Shown: positions 31,546 through 41,599, counted from the stretch's first letter. The stretch is 64,000 bases of DNA from Tupaia tana (GCA_026018925.1 JAKSZU010000004.1:109303498-109367497); one strand, 5' to 3'. The notes: a model not told the origin generated them from the sequence alone. Program-made: numbers and translations.

Positions 31546-31692
31546 TTTAATTTTTTTTTTTTTTTGAGAGGTTTTTCCTATAGGGCCATGCCCTTGCCAG
31601 AGAGACAGAGAGACAGAAAGTGAGAAATCACCCCCCAGGGGGATGGCCACACTGCAGTCCTTTCTCCTCCATTCTCCTCTTGGGATCTTGGC
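31546..31692 (-). mobile_element. SINE type A, 5' truncated
   Basis: T tail and body are present; it stops at 'cttgggatcttgg', lacking the tRNA-like head. Confidence 0.85.
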
Positions 31693-31994
31693 CCTCGTGT
31701 GTGTGTCCATGTGTCTGTCTGACTAGCAAGGACAGGCCATTTGTCACGTCTCAGCAAGCACGTGCTGTTTCTCATGCCTGCCTTCCAGAAGTCCAGAGTT
31801 CTGTGGTGTCTCCTGGGTGGCTTCCTCTGTGAGGGAAGCAGAGTGCTGCCATGTCCTTCGCAGACTTGTGTCCTTCGCAGGCTGTGTAGACGGGTTACAG
31901 TGCGATGGGTGGTAAGGACGGTGCTGTTTGTGCCATGGTCTTCAACATGTGCATTCATACCTCTGAGAGACTCCTGGGAATTCTTTATCCTATC

Positions 31995-31996
<2 letters not shown>
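31693..31996. other. unique intronic DNA
   Basis: No repeat or gene signature seen. Confidence 0.5.
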
Positions 31997-32040
<44 letters not shown>

Positions 32041-32058
32041 TTATTTATTTATTTATTT
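31997..32058. repeat. (TA)n then (TTTA)n microsatellite
   Basis: Grown at the A tail of the following reverse SINE. Confidence 0.95.
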
Positions 32059-32297
32059 TTGGAGAGGTTTTTGCTATAGGACGTATGTGCTCACCAGAAA
32101 GACAGAGACAGAGAGACAGAAAGTGAGAAATCACCCCCCAGGTGGGATGGCCATGCCATAATCCCTTCTCCATTCTCCTCTCAGGATCTTGGGCACGCAC
32201 GCACACGCGCCCATGAGTTTAAGCCACCGGGTCTGGGACTTGAACTGCAGTTGACTACAGGGCAGTCCAGTGACATAGCCATTACAACTGCTGGTCC
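32059..32297 (-). mobile_element. SINE type A
   Basis: Full reverse copy; 'cctatcccatata' at left and 'cctccatcccatatt' at right suggest an older TSD, later reused by the next SINE. Confidence 0.9.
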
Positions 32298-32313
32298 TCC
32301 ATCCCATATTTTT

Positions 32314-32582
32314 TTTTTTTTTTTCTTTTTTTGGAGAGGTTTTTGCTATAGGGCGCGTGCGCTCGCCAGACAGACAGAGAGAGACAGAGAGATAGAAAGC
32401 AGGAAATCACCCCCCAGGGGGGATGGCCACGCCGCAATCCCTTCTCCTCCATTCTCCTCTCGGGATCTTGGGCACGCACGCACACGCGCCCGGCGTGAGT
32501 TTAAGCCGCCGGGTCCAGGACTCGAACCGCGGTCGACTACGTGGGAGTCCAGCGACATAGCCATTACGCTAACTGCTGGTCC
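32314..32582 (-). mobile_element. SINE type A, very young copy, TSD
   Basis: Near-identical over its body to the copy at 49854-50130. Exact 18-bp TSD 'cctccatcccatattttt' (32296-32313 and 32583-32600). CpGs in the head are intact and the B-box-like 'ggttcgagtcc' is complete. Confidence 0.97.
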
Positions 32583-32604
32583 CCTCCATCCCATATTTTT
32601 GAAA

Positions 32605-32945
32605 AACAATTATTTTTTATTTAATTTTACTCATCATCATTAATTATTATTATTTAAAGAATTATTTTGTTTATTTAATGTTACTTATTTATTTTAATTT
32701 GACCAGAGAGGGACAGAGTGAGAGAGTCAGAAAGTGACAAAGTAAGCCGCCTGGTCCAGGACTTGAACCATGGTCAGCCGTGTAGGAATCCAGCGCTCTT
32801 AACCACCATGCCACCTTCCGGCCCCTATTATTATTTCAAAAAGTGTGACCAGAGAGAAAGAGAGAGAGTTTGGGAAAGTGAGAAAGCAAGCCACCAAGTC
32901 TAGGAGTCGAACCATAGTCAGCCATATGGGAATCCAACACCATTG
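32605..32945 (-). mobile_element. SINE type B, split by a type B
   Basis: Tail part 32605-32656 and body part 32827-32945 with the head lost; the other type B sits in its (ATT)n tail. Confidence 0.8.
32657..32826 (-). mobile_element. SINE type B nested in type B
   Basis: 'aaagaattattttgtttatttaatg' to 'atgccaccttccggcccc'; target was an ATT repeat, duplicated on both sides. Confidence 0.85.
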
Positions 32946-32952
32946 ACATCCT

Positions 32953-33095
32953 TTTTTTTACTTTATTTTAATTTTACCAGAGAGGGATAGAGTGAGAGAG
33001 AAAGTGAGAAAACAAGCCACCAGGTCTGGGACTCAAACCATGACCGGTCATGTGGGAGTTCAGCGCCCCTGGCCACCTCGCCAGCTGCCGGCCAG
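32953..33095 (-). mobile_element. SINE type B, TSD
   Basis: 'gacatcc' precedes the T tail (about 32944) and follows the head end 'ctgccggcca' (about 33094). Confidence 0.85.
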
Positions 33096-33104
33096 ACATC
33101 CATT

Positions 33105-33375
33105 CTTTTTCATGCATTTTTTTTTCTCTGCAACAGAGTTGCAGAGAAAGTAGCATCTGTTATATGGTGAATAGTACCATTTAAAAATAATGACTGTTAC
33201 ATTCTTCTATATGTATCTGCTGGGCTTTAAATACTGTAATAATTTGACCTATTGTTACTCATTTAAAAATACCTGAATATATTCTATTTAAGTCAGAAGT
33301 AATTAATTTTTTTCTTCTTTCTTTTATGAAATCATATTTGAATTCCCACAAAATGTTAGTTTCATTTGTTTATTT
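33105..33375. other. AT-rich unique DNA with a perfect hairpin
   Basis: 33124-33148 is an 11-bp perfect inverted repeat (ttctctgcaac / gttgcagagaa) around a 3-base loop. Confidence 0.6.
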
Positions 33376-33379
33376 TTTA

Positions 33380-33552
33380 ATTAAAAAAATAAAATAATTA
33401 CTTAATTTTATTCATTCATTCATTTATTTTGACTAGAGAGAGACAGAGAGAGAAAGAGAGAGGGACAGTGAGAAAGCAAGCCGCCAGGTCTGGGACTCGA
33501 ACCGTGATCAGCCTTGTGGGAGTGTCCAGCGCCTTAGCCACCACGCCACCTA
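33380..33552 (-). mobile_element. SINE type B
   Basis: Standard reverse copy; 'tttcattt' on both sides may be the TSD. Confidence 0.9.
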
Positions 33553-33675
33553 ATTTCATTTACTTTTATGCTTCCCAATCAGTTTATGAAGATGATTATT
33601 ACTTAATGGTTGAACAAGGTTTTTATTTGTATAAATCTAAGTCTTTAACGTTTTTTAAATTAATTAGTTAATTAA

Positions 33676-33915
33676 TTTTTTTTTTAGTTTTTTTTGCTAT
33701 AGGGTGCATGTGTTGATGAGTGCAAGAGAAGGTGAGAAATCACCACCCAGTGAGGATGGCCATGCTGCAGTTTTACTTCTCCATCCCCTCTCGGGATTTT
33801 GGACACACACACAAATGCCCAGAGTCCTTTTCAAGCCACCGGGTCTGGGACCTGAACCACATGGTCAGCCATGTGGGAAACAGCACCTTAGCCATCATGC
33901 CACTGGCTAATCCTC
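33676..33915 (-). mobile_element. SINE type C
   Basis: 'tttgctatagggtgcatgtg' to 'atgccactggctaatcc'. Confidence 0.85.
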
Positions 33916-33924
33916 TTAAGTTTT

Positions 33925-34118
33925 TCCTTTAAAGTTTATTTCTTCCTTGGGTGGTAGGGGGTGACAGGGACCCCCCAGCAGGGTCTTCATGCAGCAATCC
34001 CCGCCCGGCCTTAGCCCCTCTGCATCAGGGGCACACGTGGGGTGTGCTCCGTGGGTCTGTGGGTGCGAACCTGGCACCTTCCTGCGTGGATCAGCCTCCG
34101 CTGTGCATCTGCCCCGTT
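33925..34118 (-). mobile_element. SINE type D
   Basis: 'aaagtttatttcttccttgg', 'cagcagggtcttcatgc', 'gcgaacctggcaccttcctgcgtgg'. Confidence 0.75.
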
Positions 34119-34608
34119 TTAAGCTTTGGAAATCTCAGTGGCCTTGGGAGGCGATGGGAATGGAAGGAGTTCAGTTGTATCAGAAGCATTCCGTTTTTAC
34201 CTTTCAGAGGACTTGTGTCGGTCAGCTTGCCATTCACCTCCTTAAATGCAGGAGGCTGAGAAGCGCAAGCTCTCCAGGCTGGCTCTTTGCCGCGCCTTCC
34301 CAGGGTGGCTGGGGTACAGGCAGCAGACTGCCAGGGAGAGCGAAAGCAAGCAAGAGGGGGCCTCGCGTGTCCTTAGGAGAGGTGCATTCCGTGGTGATGG
34401 CTAACCCACTCAGGAGGAGGAGGCTGGAGCCACACACCTCCCAGCAGGCCCCGCCGCGCAGTCCTGCTGGAGCGTGGGGATCAGGTTGAGCCGTAGGGGA
34501 CACAGTCTAACCGTATTCCTAGCTTCCAGTTTGCCTTTGCCTCTTATGTACTGTCTATATTCATCCATAGAAGAGGGGCCTTACAGCCCTTTAAGCGTCA
34601 CAAGGTTT
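34119..34608. other. unique intronic DNA, about 490 bp
   Basis: The longest forward open frame (about 166 codons with the neighbouring SINE) shows no recognisable motif. Nothing assigned. Confidence 0.5.
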
Positions 34609-34609
34609 T

Positions 34610-35270
34610 TTTGGTTTGGTTTGGTTTTAGATTTTTGCCATAGTGTGTGTGCGTTTGCCAGAGAAAGACACAGACAGAATGGGAAAATGAGAAATCACCC
34701 CTGAGGGGGGATGGCCACACCACAATCTCTTTCTACTTTTTTTTTTTTATATATAGGTTTTTGCTGTAGGGCGTGTGCATGTGCTCACCAGAAAGACAGA
34801 GACAGAGAGACAGAAAGTGAGAAATCACCCCCCAGGGGGGATGGCCATGCTGTAATCCCTTCTCCTCCATTCTCCTCTTGGGATCTTGGGCACGCCCGCA
34901 CATGCGCCCGGCGTGAGTTTAAATTACTGGGTCTGGGACTCGAACCGTGGTCAACTACATAGGAGTCCAGTGACATAGCCACTACACCAACTGCTGGTCC
35001 TAGGAGGCATAGTTTCTTAATGGTCGAGGTATGAGAGAGAGATTTCTGCCTTCCCATTTTTCTGTATCATGTGAATTGTCACCACGTCTAGCGACGTAGC
35101 CAGTACACCATCTGGTCCCAACACACCACAGTCTCTTGCCCTCCATTTTCCTCTTGGGATTTTGGGCATGCATGCACACACACCCAGTGTGCTTTTCAAA
35201 CTACTGAGTCTGGGACTCAAACCATGTAGTCGGTCATGTGAGATGCAGTGCCTTAACTGCTGTGCCACGT
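34610..35270 (-). mobile_element. SINE type C, split by a chimeric insertion
   Basis: Parts 34610-34731 and 35123-35270 are one reverse type C; the break is at its 'cacaccacaatctctt' body text. Confidence 0.85.
34732..35122 (-). mobile_element. chimeric SINE: A-head fragment + spacer + full type A
   Basis: Reading leftward it starts with about 40 bases of type A head (ggtcccaac end; 'tagcgacgtagccagtacacc'). Then come about 80 bp of non-SINE DNA, then a complete type A (34998-34745) with T tail. One TSD 'acaccacaatctctt' (34717-34731) and 'acaccacagtctctt' (35123-35137) brackets all of it. Confidence 0.75.
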
Positions 35271-35790
35271 TTTTTTGGACCACAGTGTATGTGCTCGTCA
35301 GAGAGGGAAAGGAGCGAGACAGACATAGGGAGAGGGAAAGTGCAGCCCCCAATCAAGCCTGGTCACACTGCAATCCCTTCTCCATTTCCCTGCCCTGCTG
35401 GGGCCTCGGGCATGCATATGCATGCACCCAATATGATTTTTAAGCTGCCGGGGCCAGAACCACATGGTTGGCCGGGTAGAATCTGACTGCCTTGGACCAG
35501 CAGTTAGCATAATGGCTATGTCACTGGACTCCCATGTAGTCGACTGTGGTTTGCGTCCCGGACCAGTGGCTTAAAACTCACGCCAGGTGCGTGTGCGTGC
35601 GTGCCCAAGATCCCAGGAGGAGAATGGAGGGATTGCAGCGTGGCCATCCCCCCTGGGGGGTGATTTCTCGTTTTCTATCTCTCTGTCTCTCCCTGTCTGC
35701 CTGGTGAGCGCACGCGCCCTATAGCAAAGACCTCTCCAAAAAAAATTAAAAAAAAAAAGAGAATCTGACTGCCTTAACCCAGACCATGGA
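35271..35790 (-). mobile_element. SINE type C, split by a type A
   Basis: Body 35271-35493; the head remnant ('aacccagaccatgg') resumes at 35776. Confidence 0.8.
35494..35760 (+). mobile_element. SINE type A, TSD
   Basis: Exact 15-bp TSD 'gaatctgactgcctt' (35479-35493 and 35761-35775). Confidence 0.97.
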
Positions 35791-35821
35791 GTCAACCCTA
35801 AATTTGCAGTGAACCTTTATT

Positions 35822-36053
35822 GGGCCAGCTGGTGATATGGTGGTCAGGGCGGCTGGATCCCAGATGGCCGACAGTGTGGTTTGAGTCCTGGACCCAATGG
35901 CTTGAAGAGCAGCTGGGCACGTGTGCGTGTGTACCCAAAGCCCGAGAGAAAGAGAAGAAATGGTATTGTGGCATGACCATCCCCCTGGGGGGTGCTTTCT
36001 CACTTTCCCCTCTCACTCTTTTTTCTGGTGAGCACATGAGCCCTAGATAAGAC

Positions 36054-36081
<28 letters not shown>
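35822..36081 (+). mobile_element. SINE type C with long A tail
   Basis: 'gggccagctggtgatatggtggtcagggcggctgg' to 'gagccctagataagact' and about 27 A. Confidence 0.9.
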
Positions 36082-36084
<3 letters not shown>

Positions 36085-36099
36085 AGTCTTTATTATTAT

Positions 36100-36440
36100 T
36101 TTAGTCTGCTTTCTGTTGCTTAAAAGCCAAATACCTGCATCTGGGTAATTTATAAAGAGTGGAGGTCTGCGGTGCACAGGGTCACACATGGGGAGGGCCT
36201 GCTTGCTGTGGGGCAGTGCAGAGCGTCGCTAGCCGCGAGCGTGGAAGAGGGCACGGGCGGTATGCCTGTGTCTGCGTCATTCCTTCTAAAGCGACCAGGC
36301 GTCATGTGGGGGCCACCCTCATGCCTCCATCCCTGTCACTTTCCCAAGGCCCCGCCTTTCAGCACCATAGTCTAAGTCCTCTTCCTCCTGATCCCGTCAC
36401 AACCACAAGTCAGCCTATGAGTTTGGGGGACGCGTTCAGA
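36100..36440. mobile_element. old dispersed repeat (family uncertain)
   Basis: 'ctgcatctgggtaatttataaag' at its start and 'ggccccgcctttcagcaccatagtctaag' further on are also found, in the same order, at 61874-62190. That places both in one old mammalian repeat family I cannot name safely. Confidence 0.5.
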
Positions 36441-36897
36441 GCACAGCGAGGATCCTCTAAGCGTCTCCACCACGGGTCACACGAGCCGGATGCGTTTGGA
36501 ATCTTAACTTGCGTAAGCGCTGGGCACTTGTCAGCTTCCTCCGGGGGATTCTGAAGGGCCACGTCCCCTCAGCGGAATGCCTGTTGGAGGCCTGCGGGTC
36601 CCAGGGCCCTGCGTACTTCCTTTTGCAGGCCTTGGCCAGTGTTCCTCCTTTCGCCTGGAGTCCTGGTCTTTATCCTGTCCTTTTCCTCCTCGAAGTAGCC
36701 CCAGGTCACCTACCCACTGCATTCTGTCCTGGCCTTTCCTGGGAAGCCATCCCCTGCATGGCTAAGGCTCCCGAGAGACCTGCTCAGGTCTTGCGCACTG
36801 TGTGACACTACGTGGTCGAAAACCAGGGTAGTAGGATCCCAGACCTGTGTTGAGTAACCAGCTAAGAAGAACCTCTTTTTAAACTCTGTAAGGAGGG
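36441..36897. other. unique intronic DNA
   Basis: No repeat or gene signature seen. Confidence 0.5.
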
Positions 36898-37018
36898 TGG
36901 GGCTTCAAAAAATTCATAGAAAATGTATTATGAAATCTTTTCATAGTTTTTGCACCAAAATCAACTCAGACTTTAATTGCATTTTTTCAGTATTTTTTTG
37001 AATTTCCTTGTGTAATAG
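36898..37018. mobile_element. mariner-like MITE, second family
   Basis: 'gtggggcttcaaaaaattcatagaaaatg' at left and 'ttttttgaatttcc' at right are imperfect inverted ends; it shares text with the copies at 42483 and 57162. Confidence 0.6.
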
Positions 37019-37051
37019 GAATCTTAACATGTCCAGTATCTGTCTGTCTGT

Positions 37052-37283
37052 TCCTGTGTTTTAGCCATAGGGTGTATGCACTTGTCCGAGAGAAACAGAG
37101 GGAAAGTGAGAAATCACCCCTCCAGGGAAGATGGCCATGCCACAATCTCTTCTTTATTCTCCTGGGATTTTGGGTATGCACGCACATACCTCCAGCACGA
37201 TTTTCAAGCTGCCGGGTCTGGGACTTGATCTTCAGTCAGCCATGTGGGGATTCTGTGCCTTCACCACTGTGCCACATGCCCTG
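37052..37283 (-). mobile_element. SINE type C
   Basis: 'gttttagccatagggtgtatgcac' to 'ccactgtgccacatgccctg'. Confidence 0.85.
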
Positions 37284-37619
37284 TATTTAACACTCTCATA
37301 CATCCTCGTTTTGCAACCGTTTTCACTTGAGATGGAGTGAAACTTCCTCCTCCTCTTTGCTCAGGCTTAAACTCGCGGGGCCGTCCTTTGACTGGCACCT
37401 ACACCATCAGGAGGTCCTGCTGCTCAGCTGGGGCATTGCCATAGTTGGACTCCGTCCCCTCTGCTGGCTTTCCTTATACCTTCTCTTCTCATCACGGGAC
37501 CCAGAGCACCCGTTAAAATGAGTTAGGGGGCCAGTCCTGTGACCTGACGGCAAGGGTAGCTGAATCCCACTCGGCTGACTGTGTGCTTTGAATCCTGAAC
37601 TTGCTGCTTGAAAAACATG

Positions 37620-37904
37620 GGGCCAGGGTGCCAGCAGTTGGCGTAATGGCTATGTCACTGGACTCCCATGTAGCTGACCGCGGTTTGCGTCCCTGACCCG
37701 GTGGCTTAAACTCACGCAGGGCGCGTGTGCGTGCGTGCCCAAGATCCCGAGAGGAGAATGGAGGAGAAGGGATTGTGGCGTGGCCATCCCCCCCTGGGGG
37801 GTGATTTCTCGCTTTCTGTCTCTCTGTCTCTCTCTGTCTGTCTGGCGAGCGCATGCGCCCTATAGCAAAAACCTCTGGGTGGTGTGTGGGGGGGAACAAA
37901 ACAA
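37620..37904 (+). mobile_element. SINE type A
   Basis: Full body ending 'gccctatagcaaaaacctctgg', then a G-rich/CAAAA tail. Left TSD 'gaaaaacatg' (37610-37619). Confidence 0.9.
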
Positions 37905-37914
37905 AACAAACATG

Positions 37915-38163
37915 GGACCAGCAGAGGGCGTAATGGTTACATAGTTGACCACGGTTCCAGTCCCGGACGGGCAGCCTAAAACTCACACTGGGTGCGTGTG
38001 CGTGCGTGCCCAAAATTCTAAGGGGAGAATGGAGAAGGGATTGCAGTGTGGCCATCCGCCCCGGGGGGTGATTTCTCGCTTTCTGTTTCTCCATGTCTCC
38101 GGTGAGCGCACGTGCCCTGTAGTAAAAATCTCTCAAAAAAAAAAAAAGAAAAAGAAAAGAAAA
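37915..38163 (+). mobile_element. SINE type A, slightly shortened head
   Basis: 'ggaccagcagagggcgtaatgg' to an A/G-rich tail; 'aaacatg' precedes it (ending 37914) and 'gaaaaacatg' follows (38164-38173). Confidence 0.9.
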
Positions 38164-38340
38164 GAAAAACATGCCCAGTGTTTGTGCATGCCCCAGATCC
38201 CAACAGGATAAGGAAATAGAGAAGGGACTATGATGTGCCACCCCCCGTGGGGAATTTCCCCCCACCCCCACACACGCTGCCTCTCTTTGGTGAGGATGCG
38301 TACCCTCTAGCAAACTAATAAAAAAAGAAAAACAAGAAAA

Positions 38341-38408
38341 GTTTCACAGATTCCCTGCTCTGCTTAAAACCTTGCAGTGGCTTCCTATTTTACTTCTAAT
38401 AAAAACCA
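38341..38408 (+). mobile_element. ancient repeat scrap
   Basis: 'ctgctctgcttaaaaccttgcagtggcttcc' followed by 'ataaaaaccaaac' is common ancient-repeat text. It may be the same family as part of 45000-45250. Confidence 0.45.
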
Positions 38409-38411
38409 AAC

Positions 38412-38688
38412 AGGGGCCAACTTGTGGAATGGTGGTTAAGGTGACTGGATCCCATGTGGCCAACTGTGTGGTTCGAGCCCCAGACCTAGCAACTTGGGAA
38501 AAAAACAAAAACAAAAACGAAACCATGCCAGGTGTGGATGCTTGTGTGTCCAAAATCCTGAGAGGAGAATGGAGGAGAAGGGATTGTGATGTGTTCATCT
38601 TCCCTGGGGGGAGCTTTGTCTTTCTCTCTCTCTGTCTCTGTCTCTGTCTCTGGCAAGCACAAGTACCCTATAGCAACTTAAAAAGAGT
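38412..38688 (+). mobile_element. SINE type C
   Basis: 'ggggccaacttgtggaatggtggttaagg' head; (CAAAAA)n expansion in the middle; ends 'gtaccctatagcaactt'. Confidence 0.9.
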
Positions 38689-38888
38689 ACGTTAGTTCTT
38701 GGCTCAGTTACCTCTTCTAATGTATTTCAAATATATATTTAAATGTACTCAAATGTTTAAATACTCATATTCAAATACATATATTCAAAAAGGTCATGGC
38801 AGAACACAATTACAGTGTGAGCTTATTTTGTGCAACAGTGTTCCAGTCCTCATAGTATAGCTTCCTCATAATCCACATTTTCCCAGGA

Positions 38889-39146
38889 CTTTTTTCTTTT
38901 TTCCTTTTTTGTTTTTTTTTTTTTGTGATGGGGCATGTACGCTTTCTGGAAAGAGGGAAAGTGAGAAATCACCCCTCCTGTAGGATGGCCATGCCGTAGT
39001 TCCTTCTCCTTCATTCTCCTTCTGGGATAGTGGGCTCACACGCACGTGTGTCTGGCATGATTTCAAGCTGCCAAGTCTGGGACTCGAATGGCGGTCGACC
39101 GTGTGTGAGTCCAGCACCTTAACCACTGTGCCACCTGCTGGCCTCA
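38889..39146 (-). mobile_element. SINE type C
   Basis: T tail, 'tgtgatggggcatgtacgc', 'gtgccacctgctggcc' end. 38689-38888 and 39147-39355 are unassigned. Confidence 0.85.
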
Positions 39147-39368
39147 AGAATGTATCTTTTTAACCAAAACCACCTCTGGGAACAATAGATCGGCGTGTGG
39201 AGAAAGGCCATCTCCTGCGTTGCCAGCATGTGGTAGGCTTTGAAGCCCAGCCTGGAGGTGGAGAGTGCCAGTGCAGGTGTATGGGGGACAGCCCCGTATC
39301 TTTTCATCTTCTGAGTTAGTTTAGGGTGCTTGCTGGCGACCGCATGTCTTCCTTGTATCAGAGACTTT

Positions 39369-39624
39369 TTTTTTTGGAGAGGTTTTTGCTACAGGGCGCG
39401 TATGCTCGCCAGAAAGACAGAGACAGAGAGACAGAAAGTGAGAAATCACTCCCCCGGGGGGATGGCCACGCTGCAATCCCTTCTCCTCCATTCTCCTCTC
39501 GGGATCTTGGGCACGCACGCACACGCGCCCAGTGTGAGTTTTAAGTCACCAAGTCTGGGACGCGAACCGCAGTCGACTACATGGGAGTCCAGCGACATAG
39601 CCATTACGCTAATTGCTGGTCCCC
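39369..39624 (-). mobile_element. SINE type A, TSD
   Basis: Exact 13-bp TSD 'tatcagagacttt' (39356-39368 and 39625-39637). Confidence 0.97.
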
Positions 39625-39649
39625 TATCAGAGACTTTAAAAGGACGTGG

Positions 39650-39868
39650 CAAAGGGGCTGGGCAGTGGTAAGACGTGACTGAGGCCGGCCACGTGGAGGG
39701 TTCTGGGCTGGCATGGGGAGGCCTCCTTGAGCACAGGAGTGTGCTCACGCCCTTGATCATGGCTGGCTGAGGCTGGGGTGTGGCAGTGTCAGGACCCTGT
39801 TGGGGTGATCTCTCTCTCTCTCTCTCTCTCTCTTTTGTTCATGGAAGAAAAAGAAAATAAACTTAAGG
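39650..39868 (+). mobile_element. SINE type D
   Basis: 'ggggctgggcagtggtaag', 'ggctggctgaggctggggtg', CT tract, 'catggaagaaaaagaaaataaactt'. Confidence 0.75.
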
Positions 39869-40454
39869 CAGACAGCAACATTTTCAAAGCAATATGTGGA
39901 ATTTTGTGCTGTTCCATTTGGATGATCAGTTCTTTTCATCAGCGCAGATGATATATAATTATATGTATTGTAAACTTCAAAGTTTCTGCTGTAAAATAGC
40001 AGTGTAAAAATGCAACACTGCCATTTAAAACATTTTTTTGCACAAAGGATGCACAAACAATTGAAATTGTGAAGCAGTTATGGCCTCTCACGTTGTGGTG
40101 AATTTATGATGGCATTGATAATGACTAGTTCCGAGCAGGGCTAGAACTCAGAACCTGGGGGGGTCGCAGGAGGCCTGCCCATCGGTGTTGTGTGGCTCAG
40201 GAGTTGACATTTCTTGCAACAGGTGTGTTGGGATCAGCGTGACATTTATTGAAGCAGCTGAGGGTGTGAATGCCCTGTCTCAGTGGGGGTCTGGGGGCTG
40301 TGCTGTGGTATGTTCGTTGTTGGAGAAGCTGTCTGGGATCCTTCCAGAAGTCCAGGTTTGGCAAGGAGATTCCTCTGGGATTGCAGCGGAGCCTTTGAAG
40401 ATGAGGCCCATGTCCTGGTTGACCTGTTGGTTTTTCTACTGAGGTAGCTCATGA
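39869..40454. other. low-copy intronic DNA
   Basis: No repeat recognised. On the - strand there is an AATAAA near 40245 but no identifiable gene body. Confidence 0.45.
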
Positions 40455-40840
40455 TTTTTAAAAATGTCTTTCTTCCAAGAGAGAACACTCATGCAACCCA
40501 GTATGGGCATGCGTGTGCAACCAACATGGGCATGTGTGTGCAACCCAACATGGGCACGTGTGTGCATGCAACCAATATGAGCACATCTGTGCAACACAAT
40601 ATGGACATGTGTGTGCAACTAATATGGACATGTGTTTGCAACCCAACAACACGTGTGTGCAACCCAACAGCACGTGTGTGCCACCCAACATGGGCACGTG
40701 TGCACAGCCCAACATGGGCACATGTGTGCAGCCCAACATGAGCACATGTGTGCAACCAACATGGGCATGTGTGTGCCTGGCTACTTGTGGCTGACTGGAT
40801 TTGAACCTGTAACCTTTCATGCGGGTCAGCCTTGAAGAGT
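40455..40840 (-). mobile_element. probable SINE type D containing a minisatellite
   Basis: 'aaaaatgtctttcttccaagagag' at left and 'gatttgaacctgtaacctttcatgcgggtcagcc' at right match reversed type D ends; the middle is replaced by the minisatellite. Confidence 0.5.
40494..40775. repeat. minisatellite, about 12 units of 21-28 bp
   Basis: Unit close to 'caacccaacatgggcacgtgtgtg'. Most units are 21 or 24 bp, both multiples of three, which explains the long repetitive open frames on both strands. Units vary by substitution and by loss of 3 bp. Confidence 0.95.
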
Positions 40841-41400
40841 GTCCTGTTTAACGTGGCTGCCCTGTGTGGCACCAAGGTCCTGACTTCTGGATGAGCAGGG
40901 GCTAAAGTTCTCTCCACCTGTCTGTAGAGAATGTAAACATCTTGGGGCACAGTAAGCAGAACAAGGGCTGACTGATACATTGTGTCAGAACAAGAGAGGC
41001 AGCGAGTACCCTTCTTCAGGAAAGGCTAGCCGAGCCCTCCTGGTCTGACCACAGAGGACACACGGAAGTGGCCCCTGGGTTGTCCACGTGGCTTCTGGAG
41101 GAGTGATCAGGAGAGAGACAGGCAGCCACCGATGCTCGTGGTGGAGCTTTCCTTTCTGACACGTCATCTGGGCAGAACTCTGCCAGGCCTGTGACGAGGC
41201 TTGACTTGCTGGATCTTGTGGGTCCGGAGGTCTTTCTGGTGGGATAAAGCCTAACTTTTTGATGACGTACTTCGGGTCAGGGTGGAGAACCCTGGTGTGC
41301 TACAAAAGTGCTTCCTGCTTGGAATGAGCTCAGAAAGCGTGGTGGGCTAGAACCAGCATGGGCTTTGCAGTCAGCCCAGCTTTTGTTCACACCCTGGCCT
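40841..41400. other. low-copy DNA with a roughly 105-codon open frame on the - strand
   Basis: Between stops at about 41301 and 40985 the - strand reads open and includes 'KYVIKKLGFIPPERPPDP'. I recognise no family. It could be a retrocopy fragment or chance. Confidence 0.35.
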
Positions 41401-41408
41401 GACCACTT

Positions 41409-41599
41409 TTTTTTTTTTTTTTTTTTTAAAGAATTATTTATTTTAATTTATTATTATTACCTTAAAATTTGCTATATGTCATGTGTGCTCACTAGAGTCA
41501 GAGAGAGAGAGAAGGAAAGTGAGAAAGCAAGCTGTCAGGTCTGGGACCCAAACCACGGTTGGCCATGTGGGAGTCCAGTGCTTTGACACCTGCTGGCCC
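41409..41599 (-). mobile_element. SINE type B, TSD
   Basis: 'gaccacttt' precedes the T tail (about 41401) and follows the head end 'cacctgctggcccc' (about 41600). Confidence 0.9.

Larger units (their letters stand above)
37529..38340 (+). mobile_element. SINE type C, split by two type A copies
   Basis: Head part 37529-37619, 3' part 38164-38340 ('gtttgtgcatgccccagatccc' to 'gtaccctctagcaaac'). Confidence 0.85.

Noticed and set aside
32251-32643. Repeated 'RRDCGVAIPPGG / ERRMEEKGLRRGHPP' proteins suggesting a multigene family
   Set aside because: All map onto type A/C SINE bodies in fixed positions; no conserved start, stop or expression context.
37513-38313. 266-codon - strand open frame
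   Set aside because: It is the conceptual reverse translation of type C and type A SINEs; the same peptide text (RQRETERQKARNHPP and variants) recurs at dozens of SINEs.
40494-40775. CRISPR-like or repeat-protein array
   Set aside because: Units are contiguous without unique spacers, vary in length, and sit in mammalian intronic DNA; a minisatellite explains both strands' open frames.
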